64,000 nt of DNA from Hemerocallis citrina (Eukaryota; Streptophyta; Magnoliopsida; Asparagales; Asphodelaceae): the NCBI GenBank assembly GCA_017893485.1, contig CM030361.1:310826437-310890436 (forward strand). Direction: 5' to 3'. The first letter of the stretch is position 1, and every line of letters starts with the position of its first letter. The position numbers and the translations under genes are program-made. Shown here one piece after another: positions 52,230-63,275 of the stretch. The notes under the pieces are model-generated. The model did not search any database and was not told where the DNA came from. It worked only from the letters and a program-made list of their open reading frames with translations.

Positions 52230-53021
52230 TGTGACAGTGTAAAAATGGCCTGAGGCCCATCCAAGGCCCAATACAATTCCTACTCAGAAAAGCAAGAATA
52301 CCGACCTGGTTCGGCTCCGGACCCCTTCAGGGTCGGCGCCGAACCTCGTGTTTGCCCCCACAGTGCCGGCTTCCTCGTACTGACGAGCCTCAGTATCCCC
52401 CGGAGTCCGATCCGGAGCAGTCCCTCATGCCGTCCCCCCTCTCTGGCGGGGCGGAGGAATGACCTGGCGCAGCCTAGGCCCTCCGATTCCCCCAGAGGCA
52501 CAGAGGACTCACGATGGGCCACGTCAGCTCCAAATACCGCCAAGGGTTTCGCCACGTCAGCCCTATACCACTCCTGGTATCACAGCAACCGCCCTAAACC
52601 CCCTGGGCCTTCTGCCACGTCAGGCCCATGGGCTTTCGGATCCAAACCCGGCCCCCAAGCGGAACCAAACCCGGTTGGGATTTTCTATAAATACTAGACC
52701 CTCACCCACCTTTTGAAGGTAATCAATCTTTTGCCACTTAAATATACCTAGTTATTGCTACTCTCTCACAGAGACTGACTAGAGCGTCGGAGGGTCCGCC
52801 ACCGGGACAAACCCCGGTGTTTCAGGACCGTCTGCAGGTACACAAGACCTCGGATCCGACCCTTCCGATCCGAGCCCAACCTTCAACGCCTTTCCGAGCT
52901 CATCGTAGGCCCCAGAAGGTCAACCGAAGGTCGGCAGACGAGCGGCAATCTCCTTCAATACAAATTGAGTTCGAACTCACACCTGGTGCTTCCACACGTG
53001 CCTCAGAAATAAACAGCATCA
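52230..53021 (+). mobile_element. 5' LTR (792 bp)
   Basis: TGTGACAGTG ... AACAGCATCA, with TATAAATA at 52686-52693 as the likely promoter. It differs from the 3' LTR only by four substitutions (near 52548, 52738, 52797 and 52830). Confidence 0.95.
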
Positions 53022-53023
53022 GG

Positions 53024-53042
53024 TTGGCGCCGTCTGTGGGAA
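53024..53042 (+). promoter_or_regulatory. Primer-binding region
   Basis: TTGGCGCCGTCTGTGGGAA, 2 bp after the LTR end. This sequence is characteristic of the leader of Tat/Athila-type plant gypsy elements. The degraded copy at 39459 carries a variant. Confidence 0.75.
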
Positions 53043-53103
53043 CCAGCTGCTCCAGAAGCCGATCCGACCCAGACCCTCAAAGGCCATCGACAGCCGAATC
53101 CTC

Positions 53104-55284
53104 ATGGCAACCAAAGGCAAGGGGGCTGCTTCCTCCGTCAACCAACGGGACTCGCCCCCACCCACCAATAAAGCCAGGCCACGCCCGTCGAAACACAAGG
53201 CTCCCTCTCGAGAGTCCCAAGGGAGCGTCGGCCGGCCAGCCCAGCCCGACCTCCGGGGAATAATCCTCAACCGCAAGATTACCCGCAGCAGGAGAAGGGC
53301 CGCTTCCAACCCGGCCCCGAACCGCCCGAGGCCACCGTCCGAGGTACGCAGACCCGCGCTCAGCCGAGTCGGAAGACAACCCTCGGACCAACCAAACCGG
53401 GCCGAAAGAGCCCCCGTCACTCATAAGGAATTCCAAGACTTCCGAAAAGAAATGCTGGGAGCCCTCCGACGGGCCCCCAGGGAAGAAACCCTCCATTCGC
53501 AAACGGGGTCGGACGCCGAAGCCAGCGCGTCCCGCCCTTCAACGATCCAGCCGGGAGACGATGACGTACTCCTAAGACGCCTACAAGAAATGGAGGACCG
53601 CCTCGATCACATAAGGGACGGCGACCAAAGAATGGCTCAGGGGTACAGACCTGTCCGTCCACCCTTCTCCGCCCCCATCCTCCTAGCGGAAATACCCCGG
53701 AATTTCCGGCCCCCTCAATTCGAGACCTACGACGGCGAGGGAGATCCTGCTGATCACATGGAGGGTTTCAAAACCCTCATGATGATTCACAGCGCCTCGG
53801 ATATCCTGCTCTGCCGAGCCTTCCCCGCCACCCTTCGGGGTCCTGCTCGCGAGTGGTTCTCGAAACTCGCCCCCGGCTCCATTTACTCCTTCGACCAACT
53901 CGAGGGCAATTTTCTTGCCCATTTTGTCACTAGCCGGAAGGCCGAAAGGACCAGCGCCTCATTACTTGGGCTCAAACAGATAGAGGGGGAATCACTCAGA
54001 ATGTTCGTCCGGAGATTTACCGCTGAGGCAAGGTCGGTCTCCTCCCTCGACCCAGGCGTCGCTTCAGCGGCATTCCGACACAACGTCCGCCCCGGATAGC
54101 TGAAGGCCTCTCTGGCCAAGAGACCCCCCATCGACTTCCCCGACCTCCTTAATAGGGTCGAGAAATACATTAGGGCAGAAGAGGCCCTCAACCCCGAAGA
54201 TGCCAGGGATGCCACCGGGAAAGGAAAGCGGAAGACCGAGGAAGGCGAACCACCGAAGAAAGCTCCAAGGGACCCGGGGGCCATAAAGAAGGTCCCGCCA
54301 GTCCCCCGCTTCGAGAGGTACACTCCCCTGACGCATAACATCTCCGCCATCCTCTTGGAAATCGAAGACAAGGGCATTGTCCGACTATCCCCCCGATCTA
54401 ATAACAACAAGAATCGAGACCAGCGCTTTTACTGTCGCTTCCACAGAGATCACGGGCACGAAACCGACCAATGCCGAGCCCTGAAAGACGAAATTGAAGA
54501 ACTCATTTCCAGAGGATACCTCCGAGAGTTTACCCGAGAAGGCCCACGGGATCGGCGAGACGCTAGGAACCGGAGGCAATCGCCTCCGAACCCTGCTCCA
54601 AACCAGTCCCAGGATCGGGACCCCGACTCCGAGGGAGCCGCGGATATCCCTTTCATCTTGCACTGTGTCCACGGAGGGCCGATGGGAGGCGGATCAAACA
54701 CTTCCAAAAAAGCCTTCCTTCGAGAGGTGAACGCTGTCAAAGACAACCCCTCGCCCAAACTACAATCAAGGCCGGTCTCCTTCTCAGGGGAAGACCTTGA
54801 AGGTGTTCGCTTGCCCCACTGCGATGCTCTCGTCATCAACCTCCACATGGCTAATTGTGAGGTCCGCAGGATCCTCGTCGACAACGGTAGCTCGGTGAAT
54901 ATTCTTTTTCTCGAAGCCTTCGAAAATCTCAGGTTACCCCGAGGAAAACTCAAGCCAGCTGGATACACCCTGCACGGGTTCTCAGGCGTCCCTGTCGTAA
55001 TAGAAGGGATTGTTACCCTCGACGTTACCGTCGGGTCGACTCCTGTCAAGAGGACCGAATCCATGGACTTCATGATGGTCAACGTCAAGGCGGCCTACAA
55101 CGCCATACTTGGCCGGCCTGGACTATGCTCCCTACAAGCGGTGCCTTCGGCTTACCATCTGAAGCTCAAGTTCCCCACCCCTCAAGGAGTCGGCATCGTC
55201 CGAGGCAGTCAAGAAGCAGCGCGATCATGCTACATGACCACCGTCGGTGGAGGCGTGTTCCCCCTCGACGCCGGACGAGCGTAG
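53104..55284 (+). CDS. Gag-protease polyprotein with one in-frame TAG
   Basis: A single frame of 727 codons including the terminal stop, opened at ATG 53104 and closed at 55282-55284, interrupted by one TAG at 54097-54099 (codon 332). The N-terminal third is basic and proline-rich. The gag core includes FRPPQFETYDGEGDPADHME. A zinc-knuckle-like CRFHRDHGHETDQC lies near codon 442. The retropepsin motif DNGSSVNILF is near codon 593 and ILGRPGL lies downstream, followed by GVGIVRGSQ. Gag packages the RNA and protease matures it. The TAG falls in a conserved stretch (NVRPG-stop-LKASLAKRPP) where the older copy at 40820 has a sense codon, so a point nonsense mutation is likeliest; readthrough cannot be excluded. 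No polymerase domain follows. Confidence 0.85.
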
Positions 55285-55651
55285 ACTATGGCCCGGCTAT
55301 ATGTAAATCTTTTGTTTTTGGTGTAAACCCTCGTTTGTAAAGGGCTGCCTTAGCGGCCCTCCCTACCTTATACTAAAAATATGCCTTTTTATCCGAACCC
55401 CAAATGTCTCGATAATCTCAATACGAGTCCGGACCGAAGGTCCTTCCTAAGGCCCCACTTCGATCCCTCGCGGAACGATGGAGCCAGACCTTGCCTCCGA
55501 CATTTCGTACCGCATCGCTGGCCGGAGCAAGGAGGGAAAAGGATTCCTCTTTCATACCCCTTTATTTTTCGTTCCAAAAAAAAAAAAAATAAAACGAAAG
55601 AAAAAACAAAGACCGTTACAAGACCGCTCCACTCTTCTCAAATCAGGTAGA
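55285..55651. other. Spacer between gag-protease and the antisense gene
   Basis: A convergent 3' region between the plus-strand frame and the end of the minus-strand gene. It contains an A-rich run (55577-55588) and no conserved motif. No polymerase sequence was found on either strand. Confidence 0.6.
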
Positions 55652-58602
55652 TCAGGGCCCCCCCCGGGCCCAACGAGGGACAAAGAGTACTTCGACCAAG
55701 CAACTAGGGGCCCCCCCCTCGCTGTGATATTCCTTAGCCTCAGCCCCAATCGACGGTCCAGCCACCGAACTCTGGGCGTCATCCGGTCGCGCCCACTGCA
55801 ACAACAGCAATGCAGAGGGAACCCCCTCCGCCAGTCGACCCAAGGATGAAGAGAACGAGGCTCCCAGCATCGCCTTGTAACGAGGCATCTCCGTCTCCTC
55901 CTCCACAAAGACGTCGCGAGGTAGCCCCCCAGGGGAGGACCTCGGCTCCAAGGTACTTAGCCCGGCTCGTCTGATGTCCGTCCCGCCGAGCTCCCGATCC
56001 CACATCACTCTTCTCAATCGGCGCGCCTCCGCACTCAAGACGGCGAACTTATTCCGATAAAAGTTACAAGCTTCATCAGTGTCCCGAGCCCCCCTTCGGT
56101 GGCGAGCCAGCGCGGCTTCCAGGACCTTAACCTTACTCCGGAGTCGTGCCACATAGAAACTACGGGAGTCTCCTTCAGGAAGGATAGCCGCGACCTACAA
56201 GATAACCAACCAACTCAACACACATTCTCAAGAAGATTCAGAAATGTCCGAGGTCAAACCAACCGGCCGGTCAAAAAACTTTTCTTGCCACTATAAATCC
56301 AAATGTTTCTTACAAAAAATGCGGTGGCCAGTCCGCGGGAGGCAAACACAATCGAGGGAGAGAAAAAGAAAGACGAAAATTACACAACTCATTGACCCAC
56401 CTCCGCGCCGACGGACGGATCCACGGGAGCGTCGGCCGAGGGGTCGACGGCGGGCCCTGCTTCACCCGGAGTCTTCGACGTCCCCTCGATCTCCATATCA
56501 TACTCAAAATTGGACAGATCGAGGGCCGGGAAGAAGTGCCTCACGTGGCTGAGGGCCCTCTCATAGCTCTTGTCCTGGGCCGCGATCACCATCTGCTGGC
56601 CCTTGCGCAACACCTCCTCCGCCTCCTTGGTCAACTTCGTCTTCAGGGAGGCCATCTTCTTCTCCCACTCCACATCCTTGGCCTTGAGCTGGAGCTCCAG
56701 CTGCTGCTCTCTCTTATGCGAACCCTCGAGTTCGATTCGCATCTCCTTCATCTCCAGCTCGCTCTTTTCCGCTCGAGCTCGCTCTTGAGCCAGGGACGCC
56801 TCGTACAGGTTCTTGATGTTGGCCCCCTGTATACAGGCCTACAACCAACGACAGACAAAGATGAGACCTCGGCACGTAATTCAACAAAGAGGGACAGAGT
56901 CGACAGACTTACCTGCACCGTGGCCTGTGCCAGGCGGGCGAACGCCGCCTCTACGGGCTCGCCCTCCATCGCCTTGCGATCGCAAGGGGTCGCCAGCTTT
57001 TCCACCACTTCGACGGCTTGGGCCTCCTCTATCAGGCGGTCCCCCATCAGAACCGACCAGTCAGGAGCCCACCGCTGCCGCAACAGCTCCACCACCGGAT
57101 CCTCTTCCTCGGCCTCGACCCAGGGACCTTTCCCCTTGTCGAGAACAGAGGCCCCTGCTCGGCCCAGACCCTTCTAAGAAGCCACGCCCTTGCTCGTCTC
57201 AGAGCGACCCCTCTTGGTCCTCGGCTCGAGTTGAACTTCCGAGATAACAAGGGGCAGCTCCCTCGACCTCTTCGCCGCCTCCGCCTTCTTCTTCTCGGCG
57301 TTTTCCTTCTTCATGGCCAGCCGCCTTGCCTGGATCGATGCCTCATCCATACCTGCAGAAAAGAACATTAAGAGCAATGAGCAAGAAAGCAAGAAAGGAC
57401 CCAGAGGAAAGGAACAACTACATACGCATAACAGCTGGGCTCAGTCCAGCGCTCGCCAGAGTGGTCTCCGTCACCTCCGTCCAATCAATGCTAGGTGACT
57501 GGCGGAGGCGCTCGACAAACCCCCATTCATCTGCCGATAGATCCCCCTGCCTCGGCGGTGGGTGGCTCGGCTTGGAGTGGTTCCATCGAGTAGGAATGTC
57601 CCATGGCTCTTCACTCCGGATCACCAAATACTTCTCCTTCCATCCCTTGATGGAATCGGGGTGGTGGCGAACGACCTTCCCCCCGCTCCGGGGAGAGATA
57701 TAGTATACACCCTCGGCCGACGGATTGACCATCAACATTGCACGGAACACGTTCAACCGCAGGGGTACTTGCTGCTCCTCGCACATCAGCATAAAGCAGA
57801 TGATCTGCTTCCAAGAGTTCGGCCCGTACTGCATGGGCGCCAAGGAGGCCCAGTTCAACACGTCCCTAATGAACGGGTGGACCGGCAACCTCAGGCCAGA
57901 GATAAAAGCGTCCACCGGGAAGACACAGTACCAAGCTGATAAGGGATCGGTGGGACGCAGAGTAGGGCTCGGCATCAGCAGTTCGTGACCAGGCCCTATA
58001 TGATACGCCAGCTGCAGAACCTCCAAATCCCCGCCCTCCAAAACGGTCGAGATCGCGTCCATCATCACCCTCCCCCGGCTCGGCGAAGAGGGTTGCACTC
58101 CGAAGAGCTCCTGGTCAGAAAGATCGTCGGGATACTGACGGAAATGCTTCGGCTGGACGGGCGAGCCAGTCATCAAATTACGGAAAACAGGCGCCTTGCT
58201 CGAACCGCCGGTCCTCGACCCCGGTTTTCCTGGGGCCCTCTTCTCCTTCTTAACTCGCTCCGACGGTCCTCGACCCTGAGCGGTGGATCTCCTCACTGTA
58301 TTGCCCTCGCCACTCTCCTCATCGGAAGACAGCTCCAGCACGCGAATGCCGTCCGAACCCTCGCCGGTTCCCTCCGACCCACTACTCTCCACCACAAAGG
58401 GACGTCGAGTACGCGACGCCCTCGACTTGTGTATCGCTTCCCCCTCACCTACGGAGCCCTCCAAAGAAACCGAGCCAGTATGGCCCACAACGGGCACCGA
58501 TCCCTCCTCGAACACGGGCTCTTCCCATGACGTCGACGGAGAGTCAGGCTTTACTTCCCCCCTGGACGACGACGCCGACGAACCGGACTGAGCCCTATCC
58601 AT
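55652..58602 (-). CDS. Antisense four-exon gene inside the gypsy element
   Basis: Predicted minus-strand exons: 58602-57426, 57352-56913, 56838-56401 and 56194-55652. Introns start GTATGT, GTAAGT and GTGGGT, end in AG, and all joins keep frame, for about 865 residues. Exon 1 has a Ser/Glu-rich low-complexity N-terminus (about 170 residues). A conserved-looking domain follows with AWYCVFPVDAFISGLRLPVHPF and WASLAPMQYGPNSWKQI, resembling the putative gypsy-type transposon domain of plant extra ORFs. Exons 2-3 are charged and helical (KKENAEKKKAEAAKR; ERARAEKSELEMKEMRIELE), probably coiled coil; exon 4 adds another helical stretch. One in-frame TAG (57174-57176, exon 2) interrupts it. Function is unknown in the family. 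Such antisense ORFs are reported in Tat-type elements; the exon structure here is my inference. Confidence 0.7.
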
Positions 58603-58766
58603 CTGTGCCTAAAGATAAAACAAACTTACCAAACTAACCTGGGACCGCTTCGGAAAGGCGAACCGAGTACGGCAAACTGCAAGAGCAATCGCTGAAGGGG
58701 TGGGAGATTTTTTGAAGAAAGAAGCAGCAAGATTGTAGTGGGCGAAAGGGAAAAAAGGGGGAATAC

Positions 58767-58774
58767 TTATATAA
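58767..58774 (-). promoter_or_regulatory. Possible TATA box of the antisense gene
   Basis: TTATATAA, about 165 bp upstream of the ATG at 58602 on the minus strand. It is followed by a T/C-rich leader. Placement fits a promoter separate from the LTR, but this is inference. Confidence 0.5.
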
Positions 58775-58779
58775 GGGAA

Positions 58780-59750
58780 GAACGGCTCCTCGACTTCCGC
58801 GATTACTGTTCACTGATTGACGCACAACTGCCGCCTGGAAAATCGCGCCGCGTTCTCGAAACCTGTGCGGGGGACGTCATCAGACGCCAGACTGACGGCC
58901 TAACTCTGGGATCGGGTCGGGTGGGATACACGACGGAGAAAACATTTTTTTTAAGTTTAAGGCACCGTCATATGACAGACGCCCCGGGCTCCAGCGTCCG
59001 ACCAGTTCCCCTCTCACCCTCGAGCAGCCCGGGACTTACAGCCTCGGCAGCCGAAACCCCGAACTGTTCGAGGGTGGAACAGAAACCGCCATCGCCTACA
59101 GCCCTATCAAGACGGACTGACCGACCCCCGACGGGAGGTGGCCCCCCCATCCGAGGCCCTTCAGCCCCAAGGCCGGTATACGGTGGGTGCGTCTTTTCGT
59201 CTGGATCTCCCCCGGGCCAAACCTCCATGACAGGGCAGTCTGACCCGAAAAGGGATCCAGACGGCAAAACCACCACTAAACCGAAGCTCCTCTTCCCACA
59301 GCACGGATTTCGGCCGTCACCCCTCTCGCCCTGATCTACCGTAGACCTGGCCACCATATCAAGGTCCATCAGATCCAAGAGAAGATCAGGGCGGCAGAGT
59401 AACCACCTCTCCGACGCTGCTAGGGTCGAAAATATTAGCCAAAGACAGGCGTCCGCCGAAGCAGACACCTCTGAGAGCCAATGGGCCACCCCTGTTTTGA
59501 TCATACCTACAATGGAGGGGGGAGGTATTTATAACCTCCCCCAGGGACTAACCGTTGGGGCGCAGGGAAGGTCAATCAACGGAAAACCATGCACCATCTA
59601 CATTTATTAGGCGGCGCCATTAAATGCCCCTAGGAAATTGGACCATCACACCATTCTCGGAGAGCCTTCAATACACCACATGAATGGTGGGATATCCCCG
59701 CTCAGTCACTCTGGGGCGCCAACCGGTCGCCATCCCCCTTGATTAGCCCG
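58780..59750. other. Upstream region of the antisense gene / element 3' region
   Basis: GC-rich sequence with overlapping chance frames on both strands. No domain or motif was recognised that would support a gene. Confidence 0.5.
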
Positions 59751-60722
59751 AAATCCCTCGGCCAGCTCGGGGTCGGGTCTAGCACCAGGGCAGTCTTCTC
59801 AGGAAGGCTTCACGGCTCGCCATCGCCCTTGCCTTCCAGTAATCCCTCGCCAAGCTCGAGGTCAGGTCTGGCACCAGGGAGGTCTTCTCAGGAAGGCCAA
59901 CGGCTCGCCACCCCCCTTGTTGGTCCATAATCCCTCGATCAGCTCGAGGCCGGGTCCAGTACCAGGGGAGTCTTCTCAGGAAGGCTTCACGGCTCGCCAT
60001 CGCCCTTGCCTTCCAGTAATCCCTCGCCAAGCTCGAGGTCAGGTCTGGCACCAGGGAGGTCTTCTCAGGAAGGCCAACGGCTCGCCACCCCCCTTGTTGG
60101 CCCATAATCCCTCGATCAGCTCGAGGTCGGGTCCAGTACCAGGGGAGTCTTCTCAGGAAGGCTTCACGGCTCGCCATCGCCCTTGCCTTCCAGTAATCCC
60201 TCGCCAAGCTCGAGGTCAGGTCTGGCACCAGGGAGGTCTTCTCAGGAAGGCCAACGGCTCGCCACCCCCCTTGTTGGCCCATAAATCCCTCTGTCAGCTC
60301 GAGGTCGGGTCCGGCACCAGGGGAGTCTTCTCAGGAAGGCTTCACGGCTCGCCATCGCCCTTGCCTTCCAGTAATCCCTCGCCAAGCTCGAGGTCAGGTC
60401 TGGCACCAGGGAGGTCTTCTCAGGAAGGCCAACGGCTCGCCACCCCCCTTGTTGGCCCATAATCCCTCGATCAGCTCGAGGTTGGGTCCGGCACCAGGGG
60501 AGTCTTCTCCGGAAGGCTTCACGGCTCGCCATCGCCCTTGCCTTCCAGTAATCCCTCGCCAAGCTCGAGGTCAGGTCTGGCACCAGGGTGGTCTTCTCAG
60601 GAAGGCCAACGGCTCGCCACCCCCCTTGTTGGCCCATAATCCCTCGACCGGCTCGGGGTCGGGTCTGGCACCAGGGTACTCTTCTCACGAAGATCCAATG
60701 ACTCACCATCCCATTTTCTACA
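59751..60722 (+). repeat. 177-bp dimeric tandem repeat before the 3' LTR
   Basis: About 11 head-to-tail half-units of 88-89 bp alternating between two types. One contains CCCTCGATCAGCTCGAGGTCGG and ends CATCGCCCTTGCCTTCCAGT. The other contains CCCTCGCCAAGCTCGAGGTC and ends CACCCCCCTTGTTGGCCCAT. Corresponding points recur at 59881, 60058, 60235, 60413 and 60590, a period of 177 bp (178 once). The long frames here on both strands are repeat by-products, since 177 is a multiple of three. Confidence 0.95.
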
Positions 60723-60763
60723 ACCATGAGCACTCCTCCACGGCTAGCTCCCGCACCCCCTGC

Positions 60764-60779
60764 AGGAGTGGGGGGCTTG
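60764..60779 (+). promoter_or_regulatory. Polypurine tract
   Basis: GGAGTGGGGGGCTTG lies immediately before the 3' LTR start TGTGACAG, where plus-strand priming is expected. Confidence 0.7.
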
Positions 60780-61571
60780 TGTGACAGTGTAAAAATGGCC
60801 TGAGGCCCATCCAAGGCCCAATACAATTCCTACTCAGAAAAGCAAGAATACCGACCTGGTTCGGCTCCGGACCCCTTCAGGGTCGGCGCCGAACCTCGTG
60901 TTTGCCCCCACAGTGCCGGCTTCCTCGTACTGACGAGCCTCAGTATCCCCCGGAGTCCGATCCGGAGCAGTCCCTCATGCCGTCCCCCCTCTCTGGCGGG
61001 GCGGAGGAATGACCTGGCGCAGCCTAGGCCCTCCGATTCCCCCAGAGGCACAGAGGACTCACGATGGGCCACGTCAGCTCCAAATACCGCCAAGGATTTC
61101 GCCACGTCAGCCCTATACCACTCCTGGTATCACAGCAACCGCCCTAAACCCCCTGGGCCTTCTGCCACGTCAGGCCCATGGGCTTTCGGATCCAAACCCG
61201 GCCCCCAAGCGGAACCAAACCCGGTTGGGATTTTCTATAAATACTAGACCCTCACCCACCTTTTGAAGGTAATCAATCTTTTGCCACATAAATATACCTA
61301 GTTATTGCTACTCTCTCACAGAGACTGACTAGAGCGTCGGAGGGTCTGCCACCGGGACAAACCCCGGTGTTTCAGGACCATCTGCAGGTACACAAGACCT
61401 CGGATCCGACCCTTCCGATCCGAGCCCAACCTTCAACGCCTTTCCGAGCTCATCGTAGGCCCCAGAAGGTCAACCGAAGGTCGGCAGACGAGCGGCAATC
61501 TCCTTCAATACAAATTGAGTTCGAACTCACACCTGGTGCTTCCACACGTGCCTCAGAAATAAACAGCATCA
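60780..61571 (+). mobile_element. 3' LTR (792 bp)
   Basis: Same length and ends as the 5' LTR, with four substitutions over 792 bp. It is followed by the target duplication GTAGG at 61572-61576. Confidence 0.95.
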
Positions 61572-61748
61572 GTAGGAAAAACCCATGTATGAGCCTCGTC
61601 ATTTCGATATGAGGGGAAACATTTTAGTGGGGGAAGGGAGGATGGTGGAGGGTTCGGGTGAGTAGGTTTGGTTGATTGATTGACAACCATTGACAGTTGA
61701 CAAGTTATTTTTTGAGTTACTGAGACTCGTCTGACACACCTTGGGGAA

Positions 61749-62170
61749 TGATGTTGCTGATTTCTGGTGTGAGAGCAACAGATGATGAGTTATTGTAATT
61801 GATGGAAATTTTCAATCTCAGTCGTTGATATGATCTTAATGAGAGGCTAATATTTGTTTGAGATTTATGGATCTAGTGGTGGTTGCGTTGGTTGTTGGCC
61901 GCCGAGAATGCAAAAAGACTGAAGCACCAGGAGTTTTTTCCGGCAACAGGCCCTCCGACAATCAAGTCAGCAACCCGAAGAGAAAATTAGGGTTTAGTGG
62001 CAAAAGATTGATTATTTGGTAACTGAGGAGGGGGGTCAGTATTTATAGGTAGGGAAAGGGTTCCGTAATGGGCCGGATAGACCCTCTTCCTTGGGCTGAC
62101 CCAAAGTAGTAGCCTTGTGAGCGGCCCGCAGGGAGTACATACCTGTTTTTAGGGACCTGTGATGGACATT
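61749..62170 (-). mobile_element. Related gypsy LTR fragment, reverse orientation
   Basis: The minus strand repeats the LTR motif order in a diverged form. It has TATAAATACTGACCCCCCTCC (about 62030), AATCAATCTTTTGCCACTAAA, GTCGGAGGGCCTGTTGCCGGAA, CCTGGTGCTTCAG and the end TCACACCAGAAATCAGCAACATCA (about 61772-61749). The right boundary is uncertain, and no target duplication or internal region was found. Confidence 0.65.
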
Positions 62171-62736
62171 TTATGCTTGTAAATTTCTTCTTTCCAAAAT
62201 TGCAGATTTTTCCCTGATTCGCTCAGTAGAAAACGGGTCATAGCCGAATATAGTGTTGTTTCACAGTTTCTTATATAATTGTATTGCCTTCTGATGGTTT
62301 TAGTGTGTATTCCACAACCTATTTATGCAGCAGAATATTCAGATATTTTTCCCGATGTTTATGAGTAAATCCATGAGCTGTACCAGACTCTTCTCAAGTG
62401 TGAAGCAGCAGAGCTCAAAAAATGACTGAAATATTAGTACCCAGCAAAAAAAGAAAAGAAGAAAAGGAAACCCACAAAGTACACATCTGAGAAGGGCCCA
62501 TCAAACGTGCGGTCCACAATCTCTTCTTTATTGAGTGGGCCCTTATAGGCCATCGCACTACCTGGCCCAGCCCAGCACAGAACAATAACACAAATTCCAC
62601 GCACATGCTTGTCACGTGCGCAGCTCTGATTTGTTGCTAGACAAGCCACTCCATTCCGTGCCCGTATTCACCGCTTTACCCGCCATAATTACCCTTCTAC
62701 CCTCAACCCCTTTAGAATTTAGATATACCCCACCTC

Positions 62737-62737
<1 letters not shown>
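62171..62737. other. Upstream region of the DRP3 gene
   Basis: About 570 bp without a gene. A clear TATA box was not identified. The stretch near 62500-62650 is less AT-rich and contains a TCACGTGC G-box-like site (62611-62618). Confidence 0.4.

Positions 62738-62778
<41 letters not shown>
62738..62778. repeat. Poly-A tract (41 bp)
   Basis: An uninterrupted run of A, 95 bp before the DRP3 start codon, within the likely 5' UTR or core promoter. Confidence 0.9.
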
Positions 62779-62779
<1 letters not shown>

Positions 62780-62873
62780 ACAACCCACTTTCCGTCATTT
62801 CTTCACAAACTCAAGTCCCCCAACTAAAAAATCTGAGAACTCGAAATATCACTTTCTCTCTCTAAGGGTTTCG

Positions 62874-63275
62874 ATGGCGGAGGATCCAGTAACCGCCACC
62901 GACTCTATCAACCACCAACATCCTGCGGCGGCAGCGGCGGCGTTGGCGGCGGGGTCGATCGGGAGCTCGGTGATCCCTCTGGTGAACAAGCTGCAGGACA
63001 TCTTCGCTCAGATCGGGAGCGCGTCGACGATCGACCTGCCGCAGGTGGCGGTGGTGGGGAGCCAGAGCAGCGGCAAGTCGAGCGTGCTGGAGGCGCTGGT
63101 GGGAAGGGACTTTTTGCCGAGGGGGTCGGATATTTGTACGAGGAGGCCGCTGGTGCTGCAGCTGGTGTATTGCGCGGGGAGGGGGGAGGGTGAGGAAGAG
63201 AAGGAGTGGGGGGAGTTCTTGCACGTGCCGCGGAAGCGGTTCTACGATTTTGCGGAGATTCGAAAGGAGATTCAG
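62874..63275 (+). CDS. DRP3: Dynamin-related protein 3 (DRP3), first exon
   Basis: ATG at 62874 (context TTTCGATGGCGG) opens 134 codons ending in CAG before the donor GTGAGG, phase 0. After an alanine-rich N-terminus of about 28 residues comes the start of a dynamin GTPase domain. [18 protein letters not shown] is followed by the P-loop GSQSSGKSS at residues 62-70 and by RDFLPRG and DICTRRP (switch I, T89). EWGEFLHVP and [12 protein letters not shown] come last. The sequence is close to plant DRP3A/DRP3B, cytosolic GTPases that assemble on mitochondria and peroxisomes to drive their division. The remaining exons lie beyond the window. The exon is unusually GC-rich compared with its surroundings. 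Nothing suggests inactivation. Confidence 0.92.

Larger units (their letters stand above)
52230..61571 (+). mobile_element. Complete Ty3/gypsy-type element encoding gag-protease only
   Basis: A 9342-bp element with 792-bp LTRs (52230-53021, 60780-61571) and flanking GTAGG. Order: 5' LTR, primer-binding region TTGGCGCCGTCTGTGGGAA, gag-protease frame, an antisense spliced gene, a dimeric tandem repeat, a polypurine tract (AGTGGGGGGCTTG) and the 3' LTR. Reverse transcriptase, RNase H and integrase are absent between protease and 3' LTR, so it must move using enzymes from elsewhere. Similar architecture (gag of this kind, extra antisense ORF, repeat-rich 3' UTR) is known in the Tat group of plant Ty3/gypsy elements. 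The lineage assignment is by resemblance. The LTRs differ at four positions (99.5% identical), indicating recent insertion. Confidence 0.9.

Noticed and set aside
53019..54410. Long minus-strand frames opposite gag
   Set aside because: They are GC-rich shadow frames of the gag-protease coding strand; no domain was recognised.
56392..57177. 261-codon plus-strand frame
   Set aside because: It is antisense to the spliced coiled-coil exons and spans predicted introns. Its composition is that of a shadow frame.
59779..60826. Repetitive proteins of up to 194 residues on both strands
   Set aside because: Because the repeat period is 177 bp (59 codons), frames stay open through several units. They are repeat products with no initiation context or domain.
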